Below, piece after piece: positions 9,058-16,463 of a DNA stretch of 64,000 nucleotides. The position numbers and the translations under genes are program-made. Every line of letters begins with the position of its first letter. The stretch's first letter is position 1. The stretch spans positions 1 through 64,000 of the forward strand of contig CALXXN010000005.1 of NCBI GenBank assembly GCA_944392695.1, in the 5' to 3' direction. Source of the stretch: an uncultured Spirochaetales bacterium. Lineage in GTDB: Bacteria > Spirochaetota > Spirochaetia > Sphaerochaetales > Sphaerochaetaceae. Under the pieces are notes generated by a model. The model saw nothing but the letters and a program-made list of their open reading frames with translations. It had not been told where the DNA came from and made no database searches.

Positions 9058-10020
9058 TTAATACGGGGAGGAGGGGTCGATATAGTCGGCGACGTTCGTC
9101 TTGTCGACGATGGTCGTCGGGATGATCATGACCTGCTCGACCTCTTCACCATTGAGGACGTCGACAGCCATGTCGACAGCCTCTGTGACCATGGTCGGGC
9201 TGTAGAGGGCGCTCTGGACCCAAAGGTCATCATAGTCATCCATCATGTTGAAGTACTCCTGGCAACCACCGCCGCCAGTGATGACCTTGATGTCAGTGCG
9301 TCCAGCTTCCTGGATGGCCTGGATCGCACCGATGCTGGTCTCATCGTCCATCGAGTAGACGGCGTCGATCTGCGGGTTGGCGGTCAGGATGTCAGCCATG
9401 TCAGCAAGTCCATCCTCACGTGTGAACTGCGTGGCATAGGTCAGGATGTTGAGGTTTGGAGCGATCTCAGCGACTGTATCAAGGAAGCCAGCCTTCCTGA
9501 GGGCTGCGACAGAACCGGATGATGGGACATCGAGGATGACGACCGTACCTTCGGTTCCAATCTTGTCAACAATATAGTTGGCACCCTGGACACCCATGTC
9601 ATAGTTGTCACCAGAGACGCGGTAGACACCATCAGCAGCGATCTCGATGTCGAAGTTGACGATGACGACACCCTGGTCGATCGCGTTCTGGATTGGCACC
9701 TCCATACCAGTCCACTGCGGATAGCAGACAATCGCCTCAGCACCCCAGAGGAGGAGGTCATCAAGCTGTGACGTCATCTCCTCGGCGGAGGAAGAGGTGT
9801 AGAACCTGTAATCAATCTGGTCAGAGAGCTCCTCACACCTCTGCTCAGCATAATAAGCGACACCAGCAACCCAGCCATGAGTGACTGCCGGGGCAAGGAC
9901 ACCGACCTTGTGCTTCGCACCAGTGTCGGTGGTGGCAGCAGTGGCCTCCTCGGCTCCGCTGGCGAAGACGGAAGACATCGCCATGAGGGCGACCATCAGG
10001 ACGATCAATGCTTTCTTCAT
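9058..10020 (-). CDS. Sugar ABC transporter substrate-binding protein
   Basis: 320-residue periplasmic binding protein of the ribose/xylose type (PBP1 fold) and first gene of the operon. I use the ATG at 10020, giving MKKALIVLMVALMAMSSVFA; AAAAGGAGT lies about ten bases upstream, and the in-frame codons further upstream lie in the promoter. The signal peptide ends VFASGAEEA with no cysteine, so it should be cut by signal peptidase I and be soluble in the periplasm. EDGLADMADILTANPQIDAVYSMDDETSIGA is typical of sugar-binding members, trimmed here to its key idea: a DDETS ligand-contact loop near residue 230. The sugar is unknown. Confidence 0.93.
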   Translation of the reverse strand: MKKALIVLMVALMAMSSVFASGAEEATAATTDTGAKHKVGVLAPAVTHGWVAGVAYYAEQRCEELSDQIDYRFYTSSSAEEMTSQLDDLLLWGAEAIVCYPQWTGMEVPIQNAIDQGVVIVNFDIEIAADGVYRVSGDNYDMGVQGANYIVDKIGTEGTVVILDVPSSGSVAALRKAGFLDTVAEIAPNLNILTYATQFTREDGLADMADILTANPQIDAVYSMDDETSIGAIQAIQEAGRTDIKVITGGGGCQEYFNMMDDYDDLWVQSALYSPTMVTEAVDMAVDVLNGEEVEQVMIIPTTIVDKTNVADYIDPSSPY

Positions 10021-10054
10021 ATCCGAAAGACTCCTTTTTCGAGATTCTGGGGAA

Positions 10055-10083
10055 AGTATCAAACGGCTTTTCCACGCTGTCAA
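10055..10083 (-). promoter_or_regulatory. Sigma-70 promoter of the sugar ABC operon
   Basis: Minus-strand TTGACA (10083-10078), exactly 17 bases, then GATACT (10060-10055). Predicted start near 10048 leaves a leader of about 28 bases that carries the AAAAGGAGT ribosome site. Confidence 0.85.
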
Positions 10084-10093
10084 ACAATTTTTC

Positions 10094-10214
10094 TGAAAAT
10101 TTTTCAACAGATTCCCGCCACAAATTCCAATAACTCGAAATAAATTTCGATTACAATTGAAGTTATTTCAATAACTGGCAAAAATATTTTTCATAATTTT
10201 GTGAAAAATTTTCA
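10094..10214. promoter_or_regulatory. Cluster of inverted repeats upstream of the sugar operon
   Basis: The AT-rich gap holds four dyads: TGAAAATTTTTCA (10094-10106), TCGAAATAAATTTCGA (10135-10150), ATTGAAGTTATTTCAAT (10156-10172) and TGAAAAATTTTCA (10202-10214). The first and last are the same site with the centre base swapped. All share a TGAA...TTCA or CGAA...TTCG frame. They lie 10 to 130 bases upstream of the -35 box and may be sites for the operon's LacI-type regulator or for an activator. Confidence 0.55.
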
Positions 10215-10307
10215 ATATGTCATGAAAAGCAATAAAACATCATCCCTTCAAAGGGGAATTCATGTAGTCTTTGACACGTTTTTGGCATGTCTGGAGCGCT
10301 TTTGCTC

Positions 10308-10338
10308 TTGCACGAGTATTGCCCGGGTGTCATATAAT
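10308..10338 (+). promoter_or_regulatory. Promoter of the esterase gene
   Basis: TATAAT at 10333-10338 with a weak TTGCAC at 10308-10313 (19-base spacer). The ATG at 10347 is only eight bases past the -10 box and there is no ribosome site, so the message may be almost leaderless. Confidence 0.6.
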
Positions 10339-10346
10339 TCCCCTAT

Positions 10347-11435
10347 ATGAGCGCTGGCAAATATCCATTGTCAAGGAAGATGAAGAAGATCGTAGAGGTC
10401 TCCTCCCTCTTCATCGAACGAGATGTGGACAAGCTCACAGTTGAGAGGATCGAGGAGATGAACCAGAGGGACGTAGCTGCCACACGTCCTGCAAGGCGTT
10501 ATCTGCACAAGATGCCAAAGGACATCTCGAAGACGACCTACGTCATCCCTGTCAACGAGGGCATGGTGACTGCGTACTTCTTCAACTCCACCGAAGGGCT
10601 TACGCAGACGAGTCAGAAACCCCTGATCATCTACTTCCATGGTGGCGGCTGGGTCTTTGGCAACATGGACCTCTATGGCACCTACTGCGCCCATCTGGCA
10701 CAGATCACAGGAGCCTGCGTCCTGCTTGTCGACTACAGGCTCGCCCCCAAATACAAGTTCCCAATTCCAGTCGAAGACTGTTTCGACACCTACCTGTGGG
10801 CCTTGCAGGGGATCCGTTACTGGAAGGTCGACCCAGACAGGGTCTTCCTTGCAGGAGACAGCGCAGGAGGGACATTGGCCGCAGGTGTCAGCAGCCTCTG
10901 CCGTGACCGCAAGGCCGTACCACCATCAGGGCAGATCCTGATCTACCCCTGTACGGATGGGCGTCTGAGGACCGAGTCATTCGCGCAATACTCTGACAGT
11001 CCGACGCTGTCAGACAAGCAGATGCGCTTCTATGTCGAAAACTACCAGAGGGAGCCGAAGGACATACTCTCCCCACTCTTCTCCCCACTACTGGCAACAG
11101 ACTTGTCCAGGCTGCCAGACACACTTGTGATTGGAGCGGAGTTCGACCCATTGAAGGATGATGGACGGCTCTACGCAGAAGCCTTGAACGAGGCCGGTTC
11201 CACTGCCCAATACCTGGAGTTGAAGGACACCGTGCATGGGTTCGCGCTCTACCCCAATGCCACAGGATCAGAGGAAGCCGACTGCATGATCCGCCAGTTC
11301 ACATCAGGACGCCCTTGCCAGAAGGTCCAGGCGGTCACAGAGTCAGAGCTCAAGAAGGAAGGCCGTATCAAGATGCAGCAGGCGGCCCAGCGCATCCACG
11401 AACAGGAAGGCAGGGAAAAAGCGAAAGAGGAGTGA
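10347..11435 (+). CDS. Alpha/beta-hydrolase esterase (HSL family)
   Basis: 362-residue cytoplasmic carboxylesterase or lipase of the hormone-sensitive-lipase group. It has the oxyanion motif HGGGW near residue 98, the nucleophile elbow GDSAGG near residue 172 (serine nucleophile), an Asp in IGAEFDPLKDD and the His in VHGFALYP near 300. There is no signal peptide. A charged tail of about 40 residues follows the fold. It converges on the PARG-like gene, with only one base between the two stop codons and no obvious terminator. The ester substrate is unknown. Confidence 0.9.
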   Translation: MSAGKYPLSRKMKKIVEVSSLFIERDVDKLTVERIEEMNQRDVAATRPARRYLHKMPKDISKTTYVIPVNEGMVTAYFFNSTEGLTQTSQKPLIIYFHGGGWVFGNMDLYGTYCAHLAQITGACVLLVDYRLAPKYKFPIPVEDCFDTYLWALQGIRYWKVDPDRVFLAGDSAGGTLAAGVSSLCRDRKAVPPSGQILIYPCTDGRLRTESFAQYSDSPTLSDKQMRFYVENYQREPKDILSPLFSPLLATDLSRLPDTLVIGAEFDPLKDDGRLYAEALNEAGSTAQYLELKDTVHGFALYPNATGSEEADCMIRQFTSGRPCQKVQAVTESELKKEGRIKMQQAAQRIHEQEGREKAKEE

Positions 11436-11436
11436 T

Positions 11437-12222
11437 TCAAGCAAAGGCTTTTCGGAAAGCCTTGAGGTTCGCATCCTCCTCATCATGCGCCTTGATGGCG
11501 TATTCGACCAAGTCGAAGCCTCCAGGGCAGGTGTTCTTGAAGGCGGCAGCCACAACATGAGGATCATTCCGGAAGACACCGCAGCCGAAGGCGCCAAGGA
11601 CAAGATGCCCTGCCCCTGCAAGCCTTGCGGCTTGGAACACCCGGGCAGTCCTTTCCTCCAGCTCCACGGCACACCTTGCCCTGGCAGTCCAGTCAAGGAC
11701 CTCCCATCCACCAAGCGGCCTCAGGTTGGGCGCCGCACAGACGATGACTGTGGCCTTCCTCCACTTTTCTGCAGGAAGGAACCGGAAATCATTTTCATTA
11801 CGGAAGAAAACGACATCAGGAATGAGCATGATGTCAGCACTGTTCATCGTGTCGTGGTGTCCATGATAGAAGGGGGCGGCCTTCATGCTCTCAAGCACAG
11901 GAAGGAGTGTCGACACCCTGCAAAGACTCTCCTCCTGGGCCCTGGAACCAGTCCTCGCACCACCGCCTGGACGGCGGGCTGATGCGAAATCGAGTACAGC
12001 CACATCTGCAAAAGACGACTCAAGCACAGCAGTGGCAGAACCCTTGTTTGACACAAGCACCCTGCCCTTCCCTGTACCAGCTCCTGCTGGTGGCAGGACC
12101 TCCCCCTCGAAGAAGATCCGGATGCCATCGATTGAGGAGCGCACCGCCTCACATAGGCGCTGATCAGCCTCGATGAAGGCAAGGCTTTCATTCATTACAT
12201 TGACAAACCCATTCCTGTCCAT
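11437..12222 (-). CDS. PARG-like macrodomain protein (TIGR02452/DUF2263 type)
   Basis: 261-residue protein with the poly(ADP-ribose) glycohydrolase signature: PGGGARTGSRAQEE near residues 85-98, matching the GGG-x(6-8)-QEE loop whose glutamates cut ADP-ribose bonds. Also typical are FASARRPGG before it and GAFGCGVFRNDP near 225. The start is set at ATG 12222 (MDRNGFVNVMNE); it follows the PII-like stop by one base (TGACATG) with GAGGGG upstream, so translation is coupled. Bacterial relatives are mostly uncharacterised and may remove ADP-ribose from proteins or nucleic acids. It is co-transcribed with a transporter and a PII-like regulator, an unusual setting. Confidence 0.85.
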   Translation of the reverse strand: MDRNGFVNVMNESLAFIEADQRLCEAVRSSIDGIRIFFEGEVLPPAGAGTGKGRVLVSNKGSATAVLESSFADVAVLDFASARRPGGGARTGSRAQEESLCRVSTLLPVLESMKAAPFYHGHHDTMNSADIMLIPDVVFFRNENDFRFLPAEKWRKATVIVCAAPNLRPLGGWEVLDWTARARCAVELEERTARVFQAARLAGAGHLVLGAFGCGVFRNDPHVVAAAFKNTCPGGFDLVEYAIKAHDEEDANLKAFRKAFA

Positions 12223-12223
12223 G

Positions 12224-12892
12224 TCAGGCAAGCCCCTCGATATCAGCAATGGGCAGGGAGAAGACGATGCCATTGGCCTCGCTGTCAATGCCACAGCGCT
12301 TGTTGACAGCCTCCATGATCTCCTTCTTGCGGCTGTTACGCGCCAGGATCATCACAAGCTCCCTCTCCTCCTGGATCGAGATGTTCCACAGCTTTGTCGC
12401 CTTCCCACTCTCAAGGCGTCTCGAATGGAGGACCGTACCGCCGGTCGCACCAGCGGGCCTGGCTGCATCCATCACATCATCACTGCATCCCTGGTTCACA
12501 ATGGCCACGATCATGCAGAACTCCCTGTCCTCAGCCATGTCACGCCCTCCTTCGTCCACGACGTTCGTATCTATGAAGCCAAGCAGCCTCCTTGAAGCGC
12601 CCGAAAGCGGCATCGTGAATGCCACTCCTGTATTCGGCATGCCAAGGTAAAGCTTCTGTCGGAAGAGCCTCAGCGTACGTGAGGCGGAATCCCGGGGCAT
12701 CAATACAGCCAACAGGCCCTTGTCCGTAGTACCCAGTCCAAACATGCTCCTCAAGTCACTGGAAGCCGTCCCTTGCCCCTTCATCACATGCATTGATGCG
12801 ATATCCAGTCCCTCAAGCAAGTCCTCCGCTTTCAAGGCAAGCTCTGGCTTGGCGATAAGCATCAACAACCTGTAGCTCTTGTCCTCAGGCAT
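12224..12892 (-). CDS. Tandem PII-like regulator
   Basis: 222-residue cytoplasmic protein made of two PII-like halves. Half one (about 8-110) ends NTGVAFTMPLSGASRRLLG and half two (about 122-222) ends ANGIVFSLPIADIEGL; both match the last strands of the PII fold. T-loop-like segments (GTASSDLRSMFGLG and GGTVLHSRRLESG) sit at equivalent places. PII-like proteins sense nucleotides or small metabolites and gate membrane partners. The ATG overlaps the stop of the DUF1538 membrane gene (GAGG upstream), so the natural guess is that it gates that transporter. No Tyr known for uridylylation is evident at the T-loop tip. Confidence 0.75.
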   Translation of the reverse strand: MPEDKSYRLLMLIAKPELALKAEDLLEGLDIASMHVMKGQGTASSDLRSMFGLGTTDKGLLAVLMPRDSASRTLRLFRQKLYLGMPNTGVAFTMPLSGASRRLLGFIDTNVVDEGGRDMAEDREFCMIVAIVNQGCSDDVMDAARPAGATGGTVLHSRRLESGKATKLWNISIQEERELVMILARNSRKKEIMEAVNKRCGIDSEANGIVFSLPIADIEGLA

Positions 12893-14420
12893 ACCAGGCC
12901 TCCTCGAGTTCGATGATCTCGTCTGACATGGCAGGCACGGCTGCAGCGGCCTTGCCTGCTTTCAGACGGGCATGCAGTCCCATGAGCTGGACTGCGATCA
13001 GCGGTGTCAGGGCGACAAGCGCCACGACGCCAAAAGCATCCTTCATGACATTCCCTCCAACGGCCATGCAGGCGCCAATTGAAAGAGGCAGCAGGAAGGT
13101 CGTCGTCATAGGTCCACTTGCAACCCCACCAGAGTCGAACGCGATGCCGACAAAGATCTTAGGAACAAAGAACGAGAGCACAAGCGCCATGATGTAGCCA
13201 GGAATGATGATCCAATGGATTGGGATTCCTGTCAGGACCCGCAGCATGGCAAGTCCTACAGCAATAGACACACCAATCGAGAGGCACATGTTCATCAACG
13301 AGGCAGGGACCGCCCCGTTCGTGACAACATCGACCTGTTTGTTCAGGACCTGGATCGCAGGTTCGGCACGTACTATGCAGTAACCAATCAACATCCCGAT
13401 TGGAATCAAGAGCCATCTCCACAGCCCTGCCCCTGCTATGGCGCTGCCTATGTAGGCTCCAACTGGAGCGAAGCCTACATTGACGCCACACAGGAAGAGC
13501 ACAAGCCCTGCATAAGTATAGAAGAAGCCTATGGTGACACGCAGCGCCTGTATGCGCTTGTAGCGGCGTGTCACGAGCTGGAAGACCAGGAAGACTGCGA
13601 AGACAGGCAGCAAGGATAGTGCGACCTCGCTGAAATAATGTGGCAAGTCCACAAGGAAGACAGTGACGACATCCCTTGTGGTCACGACCTCGGAGACAGC
13701 CGCCAGCTCATAGACCGCCCCCTCTGGCTTGAAGAAGAGTCCAAGTACGAGTACGGCAAGTATCGGGCCGATACTCGAAAGCGCGACCAGGCCGAAACTG
13801 TCGTTTGATGCGTTCCGGTCACTTCGTACAGAGGCCAGGCCGACACCAAGCGCCATGATGAAGGGTACGGTCATAGGGCCTGTGGTCACACCACCGGAGT
13901 CGAAGGCGACTGCGACGAAGTCATCTGCCACAAAGAACGAAAGGCCTATGACAATGACATAGAAGAGCGTCAACAGTTTGGCCAGGCTGACCTGGAAGAG
14001 GATGCGCACTATCGCCAATGCCAGGAACATGCCGACGCCCACTGCGACTGTGAGTATCAGGATGCGGTCCGGTATGTCAGGAACCTGGTTCGCAAGAACC
14101 TGCAGGTCAGGTTCCGACACTGTGATGATGAAGCCCATCAGGAAGCCCAGTATGATCACGATCCATACATGATGGGTATGGGACATCGTCGCACCTATGC
14201 CCTCCCCGAGCGGGGTCATCGCCATCTCAGAACCCATCTGGAAGAGCGCCATGCCGAGGATCAGCAACAGCGCACCAGCCAGGAAGACTGACATCGTCCC
14301 AACATCCATTGGCACCAGTATGATGCCAAGCGCCAGGACTATGAGGGTGATTGGGAGTACGGCGGTCACCGACTCCATCAACTTGCCTTTGAACTGCTTC
14401 ACCACGTCAACGACCTTCAT
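12885..14420 (-). CDS. DUF1538-family membrane protein (putative transporter, internally duplicated)
   Basis: 511-residue inner-membrane protein with about 12 or more helices in two homologous halves. Each half has the same motif: VAFDSGGVTTGPMTVPF near residue 175 and IAFDSGGVASGPMTTTF near residue 425, plus SEPDLQVL and AEPAIQVL. This internal repeat is the mark of DUF1538, a family proposed to be ion-coupled transporters. The ATG at 14420 overlaps the tnpB stop and has no ribosome site. The in-frame ATG at 14378 (MESVTAVLPITL) has AAAGG seven bases upstream and may be the true start. The substrate is unknown. Confidence 0.82.
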   Translation of the reverse strand: MKVVDVVKQFKGKLMESVTAVLPITLIVLALGIILVPMDVGTMSVFLAGALLLILGMALFQMGSEMAMTPLGEGIGATMSHTHHVWIVIILGFLMGFIITVSEPDLQVLANQVPDIPDRILILTVAVGVGMFLALAIVRILFQVSLAKLLTLFYVIVIGLSFFVADDFVAVAFDSGGVTTGPMTVPFIMALGVGLASVRSDRNASNDSFGLVALSSIGPILAVLVLGLFFKPEGAVYELAAVSEVVTTRDVVTVFLVDLPHYFSEVALSLLPVFAVFLVFQLVTRRYKRIQALRVTIGFFYTYAGLVLFLCGVNVGFAPVGAYIGSAIAGAGLWRWLLIPIGMLIGYCIVRAEPAIQVLNKQVDVVTNGAVPASLMNMCLSIGVSIAVGLAMLRVLTGIPIHWIIIPGYIMALVLSFFVPKIFVGIAFDSGGVASGPMTTTFLLPLSIGACMAVGGNVMKDAFGVVALVALTPLIAVQLMGLHARLKAGKAAAAVPAMSDEIIELEEAWYA

Positions 14421-15652
14421 GACAAGCCTGAAAGCTTGGACGTGAGCGTTTTGCCCACAGGCTCCGTTGCCGGTTTACCAGTGGCACTCCATCCATACGG
14501 CTGATTGACTGCAGCCTGCCCGGATTGCTGGACCCGGGTAATGTAGTTGTCGCGGATGTTGATGGCGGCATTCACATCTGCATGCATGCTGTTGCCGCAA
14601 TGCCTGCAGACATATCTGTTCCCTTTCCTTGAAGCCTTGTCAATCGTCTTGCATACCGAGCACTTCTGGCTGGTGTATCTTGCATCGACGAACTCCACCC
14701 TTATGCCGTTCCTCTGGCATTTGTAGATCAGCTTGGACTCAAGATCGGAGTATGACCAGTTTGAGAGCCACTTCCTCATGGTCTTGCTGCTCTTCCCCCT
14801 GAGCCTCAGCATGTTCATGGATGACAGGTCTTCAAGGACGTATACGGAGACATCCCCATCAGTGTTGGCAAGCTTCTTGGAAATGCAGTGGTCCTGGTCA
14901 TGGACAAACCTCTTCTCGCAGCCCGAGATGGCCTTGAGCCTCCTCTTCGCGCTGCAGGTGCCTTTCTCCTGCAGCTCGGAACGCACGTGGTTGTATTTCC
15001 TCTTCACCCGCCTTGCATCCTTCGCTCCATAGTGGACTCCATCAGAGGTTGTGACAATATTGTAGACACCCCTGTCCAGACCCACTATCTTCCCATCGTT
15101 CTCGACTGTATCGTAATCAGGGCACTCGTAGATGAGATTGACGAAAACCCTTCCTTTCCTGTTTATGCCTATGTCCGCTCCCTTCAGCTTCCATCCTTCC
15201 GAACCAGGATAGCGCTCAGTGAAGAACCCAGGGATCGATATGATTGCCTTCACCCTCTTGTCGCAGGTGCTGAAGGTCAGCTGGGAGCCGCGCAACGTGA
15301 CTGTGCGCACATCATAGCGCATCGTGCACTTCTCCTTCATCGAGGGCCTTCTCATCCTCTCGGCTTTATTCGGATTCCTCTGCTTCAGCTTAGTCCTCTT
15401 CACATTCCAGGCCTTCACCGCTTCCACCGCGACATCACGGGCACACTGTATGAGTCCTGTAGGAAGAGTCGGACACTCTTCCTTCATCCTCTCATACTGC
15501 ACCTTGTGGAGGAATCTCTTAGAGGTGCTGTTATTCCTGATAAGACAGTCGACAGACATGTTGAAGGCCCTTGCATACTGCTTCCCCGTCTCCACTATTG
15601 CAGAGACTTCCTTGTCAGACAGCTTGGGGAAGACAGTGACCGACCTTCTCAT
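14417..15652 (-). CDS. tnpB: IS605-type RNA-guided nuclease TnpB
   Basis: 411-residue TnpB, full length. The RuvC triad is intact: D193 (GLDRG), E274 (YVLED) and D359 (HADVNAA). A four-cysteine zinc finger (C331, C334, C349, C352) lies between the last two. TnpB enzymes use an RNA from the element's right end to cut DNA at the donor site and keep the element in place. It is divergent from the decayed tnpA at 15700-16075. The gene has no ribosome site; its ATG is six bases past a good -10 box. Its stop overlaps the first codon of the DUF1538 gene. Confidence 0.93.
   Translation of the reverse strand: MRRSVTVFPKLSDKEVSAIVETGKQYARAFNMSVDCLIRNNSTSKRFLHKVQYERMKEECPTLPTGLIQCARDVAVEAVKAWNVKRTKLKQRNPNKAERMRRPSMKEKCTMRYDVRTVTLRGSQLTFSTCDKRVKAIISIPGFFTERYPGSEGWKLKGADIGINRKGRVFVNLIYECPDYDTVENDGKIVGLDRGVYNIVTTSDGVHYGAKDARRVKRKYNHVRSELQEKGTCSAKRRLKAISGCEKRFVHDQDHCISKKLANTDGDVSVYVLEDLSSMNMLRLRGKSSKTMRKWLSNWSYSDLESKLIYKCQRNGIRVEFVDARYTSQKCSVCKTIDKASRKGNRYVCRHCGNSMHADVNAAINIRDNYITRVQQSGQAAVNQPYGWSATGKPATEPVGKTLTSKLSGLS
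14423..14438 (-). repeat. Right-end hairpin of the IS605-type element
   Basis: Arms CAAGC / GCTTG around a six-base loop, followed on the minus strand by TCATG. This is where a subterminal right-end hairpin is expected, overlapping the tnpB 3' end and so also the 3' part of the guide RNA. Confidence 0.5.
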
Positions 15653-15658
15653 GCCTGT

Positions 15659-15687
15659 ATCATACCATGATCCATAACATCATGCAA
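15659..15687 (-). promoter_or_regulatory. Promoter of tnpB, leaderless arrangement
   Basis: Minus-strand TTGCAT (15687-15682), 17 bases, TATGAT (15664-15659) with an extended -10 TG. The ATG begins seven bases after the -10 box, so its A is the predicted first transcribed base. Confidence 0.7.
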
Positions 15688-15699
15688 TATAACAAGTAA

Positions 15700-16075
15700 T
15701 GTCGAATCTACATTTCATCACAATACCACATCACCTGATACAACAAGCACAGGCACCCCATACCCACGGGAGCGGTGGAAGTGGAGACCAAGATGATACC
15801 TGCACATGCCTGCACGGAACATGGCTGGACGCTCAAGGCGATAGAGGTGATGCCTGACCATGTACATCTTTTCCCGGAAGCCTCTCCCGATGAAGCGCCA
15901 TCGGCAATTGCAAGAACGCTGAAGTCCATTTCAGCTGTACACATCTTCACGGCTTTCCCGAAGCTTAAGGAACGCAAGTCCTGGGAATAAGGGCCCCTGG
16001 TCACGCGGCTGCTACTATGGAAGCGTTGGTGCCGTTACTGAGGATGGTGTGAAGAAGTACATTGAAAACCAGTAA
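15700..16075 (+). pseudogene. tnpA: Decayed Y1 transposase TnpA of the IS605-type element
   Basis: Reading frame 1 from about 15700 gives YHIT-stop-YNKHRHPIPTGAVE, then EHGWTLKAIEVMPDHVHLF with the HUH metal motif (HVH). A TGA at 15736-15738 interrupts it where relatives have a sense codon. The frame shifts once near 15983; beyond that, frame 2 reads WSRGCYYGSVGAVTEDG and VKKYIENQ to a TAA at 16073, including the catalytic-tyrosine helix. All parts of a roughly 125-residue transposase are recognisable but two lesions and a missing start make it dead. Confidence 0.85.
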
Positions 16076-16095
16076 TCCAACATTGGGGGCACCGG

Positions 16096-16293
16096 ATGAT
16101 GAAATGTCCGGCATGTGGCAAGGAAATGCCCAGGGGAACAGTCATATCGTCAGGGAGCATGCCATTCAGCACGAATGTCATATTCAAGTCTGAGAGGAAT
16201 GATGCGTGCCCCAACACTATTCTGGAAAAGGAAGCGGACGCTTATATCTGTATGGATTGTGGCCAGGTATTTGCAATCTACAAAGTGAAATGA
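16096..16293 (+). CDS. Small zinc-ribbon protein (PF20097-like)
   Basis: 65-residue protein with two metal-binding knuckles, CPACGKEMPRG at residues 4-14 and CMDCGQVF near residue 52. The spacing and the GTVISSGSMPF strand resemble the small PF20097/DUF6487 family of unknown function. It begins 20 bases after the tnpA remnant, so it could be just outside the insertion element's left end. A second ATG one codon downstream is equally possible as the start. Confidence 0.7.
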   Translation: MMKCPACGKEMPRGTVISSGSMPFSTNVIFKSERNDACPNTILEKEADAYICMDCGQVFAIYKVK

Positions 16294-16312
16294 TTACAGC
16301 CGCATTCATCCT

Positions 16313-16339
16313 GCAGGACAAGCCTGTCAGGTTTTCTTG
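16313..16339 (+). terminator. Possible terminator after the zinc-ribbon gene
   Basis: Imperfect stem CCT...GACA / TGTC-AGG with a four-base loop and a bulge, followed by TTTTC on the plus strand. Confidence 0.45.
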
Positions 16340-16410
16340 CGGCAACTTTTTATAAAGATAACCCAGATCTGCACTTGGGGCAAACCAAAAAGAAGAGGGC
16401 AGGAGGAAAT

Positions 16411-16445
16411 GCAAACAGGACCGGCATAAGATCCGGTCCTGTTGC
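16411..16445 (-). terminator. Terminator after feoB
   Basis: Ten-base arms ACAGGACCGG / CCGGTCCTGT, extended by GCA/TGC past a one-base bulge, around an eight-base loop. It lies 19 bases after the feoB stop and is followed on the minus strand by a T-rich stretch. Confidence 0.8.
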
Positions 16446-16463
16446 AAACGAAAGCGCTATGGA

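Larger units (their letters stand above)
14421..16085. mobile_element. IS200/IS605-type element with divergent tnpA (decayed) and tnpB
   Basis: tnpB on the minus strand and tnpA on the plus strand diverge from about 15.69 kb, the IS605 layout. The right end is marked by the hairpin at 14423-14438, directly at the DUF1538 start; the left end should lie just past the tnpA stop at 16075. Exact ends are inferred. With tnpA broken the copy cannot move by itself. Confidence 0.75.

Noticed and set aside
14417-15652. TnpB as a Cas12-type CRISPR effector
   Set aside because: Length (411 residues), lack of REC domains, the adjacent tnpA remnant and the absence of any repeat-spacer array identify a transposon nuclease.
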